NCBI GenBank assembly: GCA_009778355.1
Contig: WRJY01000285.1
Coordinates: 1-11,072 of the forward strand
From: Desulfovibrionaceae bacterium
GTDB taxonomy: Bacteria > Pseudomonadota > Gammaproteobacteria > Burkholderiales > Burkholderiaceae_C
Length of the DNA stretch: 11,072 nt
Direction of reading: 5' to 3'
This document shows positions 5,581 through 11,072 of this stretch, piece by piece. The position numbers and the translations under genes were made by a program. The notes beneath the pieces are model-generated. The model was not told the DNA's origin and searched no databases. It saw nothing but the letters and a program-made list of their open reading frames with translations. Every line of letters begins with the position of its first letter. Position 1 is the stretch's first letter.

Positions 5581-6405
5581 TTACTCACCGAACGCAGCCA
5601 GCACGACCTCGTTCAGCGCCTCGGCGGTGTCGGCGTCGTCGGTCAGCGCATCGACAATGGCGGCGCGGCAGGCCGTCAACTCGGGCAGGCCGCTGGCGAT
5701 CAAGCGCGCGGCCACCACCAGCAGGCGCGTGCTGACGGTTTCTTCCAGATCCTGGTCGGTCAGCCGGCGCACGGCACTGGCCAGCTTGACCAGCCGCGTG
5801 GCCAGACGCTCGTCCACGCCCGACTCGGCCTGCACGATGCGGCGCTCGATTTCGGGCGCGGGATAGTCGAAGCCCAAGGCCACGAAACGCTGCCGCGTGC
5901 TGGGCTTGAGGTTTTTCAGCAGGTTCTGGTAGCCGGGGTTGTATGACACCACCAGCATGAATTCGGGCGGCGCTTGCAGCAACTCGCCGGTGCGCTCCAC
6001 GGGCAACTGGCGCCGGTCGTCGGCCAGCGGGTGCAGCACCACGGTGGTGTCCTTGCGCGCCTCGACCACTTCGTCCAGGTAGCAGATGGCGCCCTGACGC
6101 ACGGCGCGCGCCAGCGGTCCATCGTTCCAGACCGTGTTGCCGTCGCCGATCAGGTAACGGCCCACCAAGTCGGCGGCGCTCAAGTCGTCGTGGCAACTGA
6201 CCGTAATCAACGGGCGACCCAGACGCGCCGCCATGTGCTCGACAAAGCGCGTCTTGCCGCAGCCGGTGGGGCCTTTCAGCAATACCGGCAGCCGCTGCCG
6301 CCAAGCGTGCTCGAACAGGCCGCATTCGCCAGCCTGTTCGGCATAGAACGGCACCGCCGCCTGGGACGGCGCGCTGGCGCTGCCAACGTAGCCGTCACGG
6401 GACAT
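5581..6405 (-). CDS. norQ: NorQ, MoxR-type AAA+ ATPase for NorCB activation
   Basis: The protein is 274 residues from the ATG at 6405. Walker A is GPTGCGKT at about 45-52 and Walker B is ICYLDEV at about 107-113. An Asn-containing sensor stretch (VVSYNPGYQ) and the arginine-rich LKPSTRQRF region follow, as in MoxR-family NorQ/CbbQ proteins. NorQ hydrolyses ATP and, with NorD, remodels the nitric oxide reductase so that its active-site iron is loaded. It starts 13 bases after the norB stop, so the genes are co-transcribed. A GTG at 6414 in the same frame would add three residues (MAD) and lies 4 bases after norB. I prefer the ATG because GGGTGG precedes it, but the evidence is thin. The length fits the family (about 260-280). 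CbbQ and NirQ are close relatives; location between norB and norD settles the name. Confidence 0.92.
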   Translation of the reverse strand: MSRDGYVGSASAPSQAAVPFYAEQAGECGLFEHAWRQRLPVLLKGPTGCGKTRFVEHMAARLGRPLITVSCHDDLSAADLVGRYLIGDGNTVWNDGPLARAVRQGAICYLDEVVEARKDTTVVLHPLADDRRQLPVERTGELLQAPPEFMLVVSYNPGYQNLLKNLKPSTRQRFVALGFDYPAPEIERRIVQAESGVDERLATRLVKLASAVRRLTDQDLEETVSTRLLVVAARLIASGLPELTACRAAIVDALTDDADTAEALNEVVLAAFGE

Positions 6406-6418
6406 GTCGGCCACCCGA

Positions 6419-7867
6419 TCAGTCGTGTTGCAGCCTGCGTTGCGCCGGGCTGGGCATCAAGCCGCCGCGACGGTTGCCAGCCGCTTCCTGAGCGGGCTCG
6501 CCGCCGATGAAGAAGCTCCACACGTACATCAACAGCCCGACCAGGAAGGCGGCCCCGCTCAGCAGGCGGATCCAGTAGAAGAAGGTGATCTGGTCTTGCG
6601 CCGCCATGTACGGCATGGCTCCCATGCGTTGCAGCCACACTTGCAGGATGCCGGCGCCGGTCAGGGCCAGCACCATCACGAACATGCTGATGTTCATGAC
6701 CCAGAACGCCGATTTTTCCATCGTCTGTGACTCGAGGCTGTTGGCAACGCGTCCGCGCAGCGTGGGCATGGCGTAGCTGATGAGGGTCAGCACCACCATC
6801 ACGTAGGCGCCATAGAAAGCCAGGTGCCCGTGCGACATGGTGATCTGCGTGCCGTGCGTGTAGTAGTTGACGATGCTCAACGTGTGCAAAAAGCCCCACA
6901 CGCCCGCGCCCAGGAAGCCCAGTACCGAGCAGCCCAGCGCCCACAGCACGGCGGCCTGGTTGGCGTGGTCGCGCCGGCGGCGCTGCACCATGCGGAAGGC
7001 GAAGATCGTCAGCAGGAAGAACGGGATCGGCTCCAGTGCGGAGAAGATGCTGCCGATCGGGTGCCAGTAGCCCGGCGTGCCGATGAAGTAGTAGTGGTGC
7101 CCGGTGCCCAGGATGCCGGTGAACAGCGCGAAGGCGATGATCACGTACACCCATTTGTCCACCACTTCGCGGTCGACGCCGGTGGTCTTGATCAGCACGT
7201 AGGCCAAGAGCGATGCCAGGATCAGTTCCCACACGCCTTCCACCCAAAGGTGCACCACCCACCACCAGTACATCTTGTCGCGTACCAGGTTGTCGGGGTT
7301 CACGAAGGAGAACAGGAACATCACCGCCAAGCCCCACAGCCCGATCAGCAGCACCGTGGTGATGGTGGTTTTGCGGCCCTTCAGGTAGGTCATGCTGATG
7401 TTGAACAGCATGGCCAGCGCCACGACGACGATACCCAGCTTGGTGGGCAGCGGCTGCTCCAGGAATTCGCGGCCCATGGTGGTCAGCATGCCGTTACCGG
7501 TCATTTCGGCCAGCTTGGCATAGGGCACCAGCAGGTAGCCCACCACGGTGGCGGCGCCCGCCACCAGGAAGATCCAGAACATGACCAGCGCCAGCTTGGG
7601 CGAGTACAGCTCGGTTTCCGCTTCTTCAGGCACCAGGTAGTAAGCCGCGCCCATGAAGCCGAACAGCAGCCACACGATCAGCACGTTGGTATGCACCATG
7701 CGGGCCACGTTGAACGGAATCGCCGGAAACAGGAAGTCGCCGTAGATGTACTGTATGCCCATGACCAGACCGAACAGGATCTGGGCGACGAACAGCCCGA
7801 TGGCGGCCATGAAATAGGGCAGCGCGACCGCTTGCGACTTGTATTTGAGGATGGAGGTATTGCTCAT
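6419..7867 (-). CDS. norB: NorB, catalytic subunit of cytochrome c-dependent nitric oxide reductase
   Basis: The protein is 482 residues with about 12 membrane segments, belonging to the heme-copper oxidase superfamily. All expected ligands are visible. His59 and His348 bind low-spin heme b, His346 binds heme b3, and His206, His257 and His258 bind the non-heme FeB. The active-site glutamates Glu210 (HLWVEGVWE) and Glu279 (ALEPIPF) are present. Each lies one position before its Pseudomonas aeruginosa NorB counterpart as I recall that numbering. It reduces 2 NO to N2O in the cytoplasmic membrane, taking electrons from NorC. It is the short cNOR form: the quinol-oxidising qNOR carries an N-terminal extension that is absent here. 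The ATG at 7867 is supported by GAGGAA nine bases upstream and gives the usual start MSNTSILKYKSQAVALPYF. A TTG at 7888 in frame is rejected. The stop is 13 bases before norQ. Confidence 0.97.
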   Translation of the reverse strand: MSNTSILKYKSQAVALPYFMAAIGLFVAQILFGLVMGIQYIYGDFLFPAIPFNVARMVHTNVLIVWLLFGFMGAAYYLVPEEAETELYSPKLALVMFWIFLVAGAATVVGYLLVPYAKLAEMTGNGMLTTMGREFLEQPLPTKLGIVVVALAMLFNISMTYLKGRKTTITTVLLIGLWGLAVMFLFSFVNPDNLVRDKMYWWWVVHLWVEGVWELILASLLAYVLIKTTGVDREVVDKWVYVIIAFALFTGILGTGHHYYFIGTPGYWHPIGSIFSALEPIPFFLLTIFAFRMVQRRRRDHANQAAVLWALGCSVLGFLGAGVWGFLHTLSIVNYYTHGTQITMSHGHLAFYGAYVMVVLTLISYAMPTLRGRVANSLESQTMEKSAFWVMNISMFVMVLALTGAGILQVWLQRMGAMPYMAAQDQITFFYWIRLLSGAAFLVGLLMYVWSFFIGGEPAQEAAGNRRGGLMPSPAQRRLQHD

Positions 7868-7888
7868 GATGAATGGTTCCTCGCGCAA

Positions 7889-8341
7889 TCAGCCTTCGAT
7901 GTTGGGGGGCCAGTTCTCGGTGTTCACGTTGTTGGTCCACTTCAGGAACTGAACCAGGTCGTCGAGTTGCTGGTCGGTCAGGTTGAACTGCGGCATCTGG
8001 CGCCGGCCCGGCGTGCCCGAGGGCTGCGCCTTGAGCCAGGCCTTGATGAAATCGGCGCCGCCCGCATCGCCGCCGCGACGCTGATAGACGTTGCCCAACT
8101 CAGGAGCGAAGTACGCGCCCTCGCCCAGAATCGTGTGGCAGCCGACGCAGTTGTTTTGCTCCCAGATCAGCTTGCCGCGTACCACGGCGTCGGTGATCGC
8201 CTCCTGGTGGGAGCGTTCGGGAATTTGCTGCTCGGTATGGAACACCAGTCCAAGAAAGACCAGAATGAAAAACAGCGATCCGCCATAGAAGATGTTACGC
8301 GCCATCTCCTTGGTGAAGCCGCTGGACACAGGGGTGCTCAT
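7889..8341 (-). CDS. norC: NorC, membrane-anchored cytochrome c subunit of nitric oxide reductase
   Basis: The 150-residue protein has one N-terminal membrane anchor (about residues 17-35, NIFYGGSLFFILVFLGLVF). A periplasmic cytochrome c domain follows, with CVGCH at 65-69 and the axial Met116 in RRQMPQF. The stretch HTILGEGAYFAPELGNV after the heme motif is a NorC hallmark. It accepts electrons from periplasmic cytochromes or azurin-like donors and passes them to NorB. The ATG at 8341 has a strong ribosome-binding site, AAGGAG (8354-8349), seven bases upstream; the open frame reaching 8416 is an untranslated leader artefact. norB begins 21 bases after the norC stop, so norC is the first gene of norCBQD. 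A Dnr/FNR-type box and a well-placed -10 lie upstream. Confidence 0.97.
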   Translation of the reverse strand: MSTPVSSGFTKEMARNIFYGGSLFFILVFLGLVFHTEQQIPERSHQEAITDAVVRGKLIWEQNNCVGCHTILGEGAYFAPELGNVYQRRGGDAGGADFIKAWLKAQPSGTPGRRQMPQFNLTDQQLDDLVQFLKWTNNVNTENWPPNIEG

Positions 8342-8374
8342 GTACCTTCTCCTTGCTCGGGGTTTGACTTTCTG

Positions 8375-8380
8375 AGCGTA
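8375..8380 (-). promoter_or_regulatory. Putative -10 element of the norCBQD promoter
   Basis: On the minus strand TACGCT occupies 8380-8375. If the regulator box centred at 8409.5 is at -41.5, transcription would start near 8368 and the -10 hexamer would fall at about 8380-8375, exactly where TACGCT (TAnnnT) lies. The leader would be about 27 bases and would contain the norC ribosome-binding site. Confidence 0.55.
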
Positions 8381-8402
8381 GGAATTTGGCCCTTGCGCGT
8401 CC

Positions 8403-8416
8403 TTGAAGCAAGTCAA
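8403..8416 (-). promoter_or_regulatory. Dnr/FNR-type binding site upstream of norC
   Basis: The site reads TTGACTTGCTTCAA on the minus strand, a perfect TTGA-N6-TCAA core. The symmetry extends two bases each side to CCTTGA/TCAAGG (8401-8418). It lies 61 bases upstream of the norC start codon. The ExxSR recognition helix of the Dnr encoded at 2655-3359 is the type that reads TTGA. Which family member binds it in vivo (Dnr, FNR or NnrR) cannot be told from sequence alone. Confidence 0.75.
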
Positions 8417-8420
8417 GGCT

Positions 8421-8446
8421 GCCCGCGCAGCACCACCGGCGCAGGC
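8421..8446 (-). terminator. Possible terminator stem after tex
   Basis: GCCTGCGC (minus strand, 8446-8439) pairs with GCGCGGGC (8428-8421) over 8 bp with one G-T wobble and a 10-base loop. It begins 15 bases after the tex stop and just upstream of the norC regulator box. There is no T tract, so at best it is an atypical or Rho-assisted terminator that keeps tex transcription out of nor. Confidence 0.3.
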
Positions 8447-8461
8447 ATGTAGGCGCTGGCC

Positions 8462-10822
<2,361 letters not shown>

Positions 10823-10867
10823 GACTCGCGAAAGCAGCGCGCGCGCCACAGGCTTTGCAGCCACGCG

Positions 10868-10889
10868 CCGCTTCAAAAAAAGAAAGCGG
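10868..10889 (-). other. Inverted repeat with poly-T loop upstream of tex
   Basis: On the minus strand CCGCTT (10889-10884) and AAGCGG (10873-10868) form a 6-bp inverted repeat. It surrounds a 10-base loop containing seven consecutive Ts (10881-10875). It coincides with the stop codon of the truncated sugar-transferase frame and lies 46 bases upstream of the tex start. Function unknown; it may be a transcript-end structure for the upstream frame. Confidence 0.4.
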
Positions 10890-11052
10890 GGAAGTTTGCC
10901 ATACCGGGTTTGCGCCTGCGCTGCTGGCGAAACAGCGCCGGGCCGGGCGAGTCCAGCCGCACCCACACGGCGATGGCGGCCATCAGCGGCAGCGCGGCCA
11001 GCGTCAGCAGCAAATCCATGCCGCGCTTGGCGGGGTCGGGCCGGGGGGGCAT
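10873..11052 (-). pseudogene. Truncated bacterial sugar transferase (N-terminal fragment)
   Basis: A 59-codon frame from ATG at 11052 to TGA at 10875-10873 reads AKRGMDLLLTLAALPLMAA at about residues 8-26, and LDSPGPALFRQQR at about 33-45. This is the start signature of the bacterial sugar transferase family (WcaJ/PssY type, Pfam PF02397): K-R-x-x-D-L, one membrane helix, then SPGPxxFRQxR. Functional members continue with G-x-x-F-x-x-x-KFRTM and about 150 more residues including the catalytic acidic pair. Here the similarity ends at RRRKPG, followed by MANFPAFFF and stop. The frame stays open to the window edge, so a longer N-terminal part could lie outside. I read it as a decayed or truncated gene; a genuine small membrane protein is the less likely alternative. 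No convincing Shine-Dalgarno precedes the ATG. Confidence 0.6.
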
Positions 11053-11072
11053 GTCAGTCAGGGTTTTTGCCT

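Noticed and set aside
6824..8452. Long open frame on the plus strand opposite norB and norC (542 codons).
   Set aside because: His/Gln/Asp-rich shadow of membrane-protein codons; the norB and norC ligands on the minus strand are complete.
10823..10966. Upstream GTG start at 10966 for tex.
   Set aside because: The added 48 residues overlap the transferase fragment, do not resemble Tex, and the ATG at 10822 gives the normal family N-terminus.

Overview
The window is part of a denitrification gene cluster from a GC-rich proteobacterium. Gene content, gene order (nirJ-nirN; norC-norB-norQ-norD-dnr) and protein style point to a nirS-type denitrifying betaproteobacterium, most likely of the Comamonadaceae (Acidovorax/Alicycliphilus/Diaphorobacter-like). 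The taxonomic guess is inference from content, not from a search.

Layout. Positions 1-1913 (+ strand) hold the end of a nir operon: the last 75 codons of nirJ (heme d1 biosynthesis), overlapped by a complete nirN (periplasmic cytochrome c/d1 protein). Positions 1944-2594 hold a divergent pair foreign to the pathway: a small BamE/SmpA-like lipoprotein (-) and an 80-residue XRE-family HTH regulator (+). They share a short AT-rich promoter region carrying a 16-bp-period direct repeat. Positions 2655-8341 (- strand) hold, in transcription order, norC-norB-norQ-norD and a Dnr-type Crp/Fnr regulator: the cytochrome c-dependent nitric oxide reductase, its two maturation factors and the NO-responsive regulator. 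Positions 8462-10822 (- strand) hold tex, a housekeeping RNA-binding/transcription accessory protein. Upstream of tex, 10873-11052 (- strand) encodes a 59-codon fragment resembling the N-terminus of a bacterial sugar (undecaprenyl-phosphate glycosyl-phosphate) transferase, cut off by a stop codon after a run of seven Ts.

How the genes fit together. NirJ and NirN help make and finish the heme d1 cofactor of cytochrome cd1 nitrite reductase (NirS, not in the window), which produces NO. NorCB reduces NO to N2O; NorQ (MoxR-type AAA+ ATPase) and NorD (VWA protein) activate NorCB. Dnr senses NO and nitrogen-oxide status and activates such operons through TTGA-N6-TCAA boxes. One such box lies upstream of norC at 8403-8416, with a -10-like TACGCT exactly where a class II (-41.5) activator site would place it.

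I found no RNA gene, CRISPR array, insertion sequence or toxin-antitoxin module. Most of the window is ordinary denitrification machinery. The less ordinary parts are the lipoprotein/XRE pair, the truncated sugar-transferase sequence next to tex, and a few regulatory structures. I do not see convincing evidence of a wholly new system.
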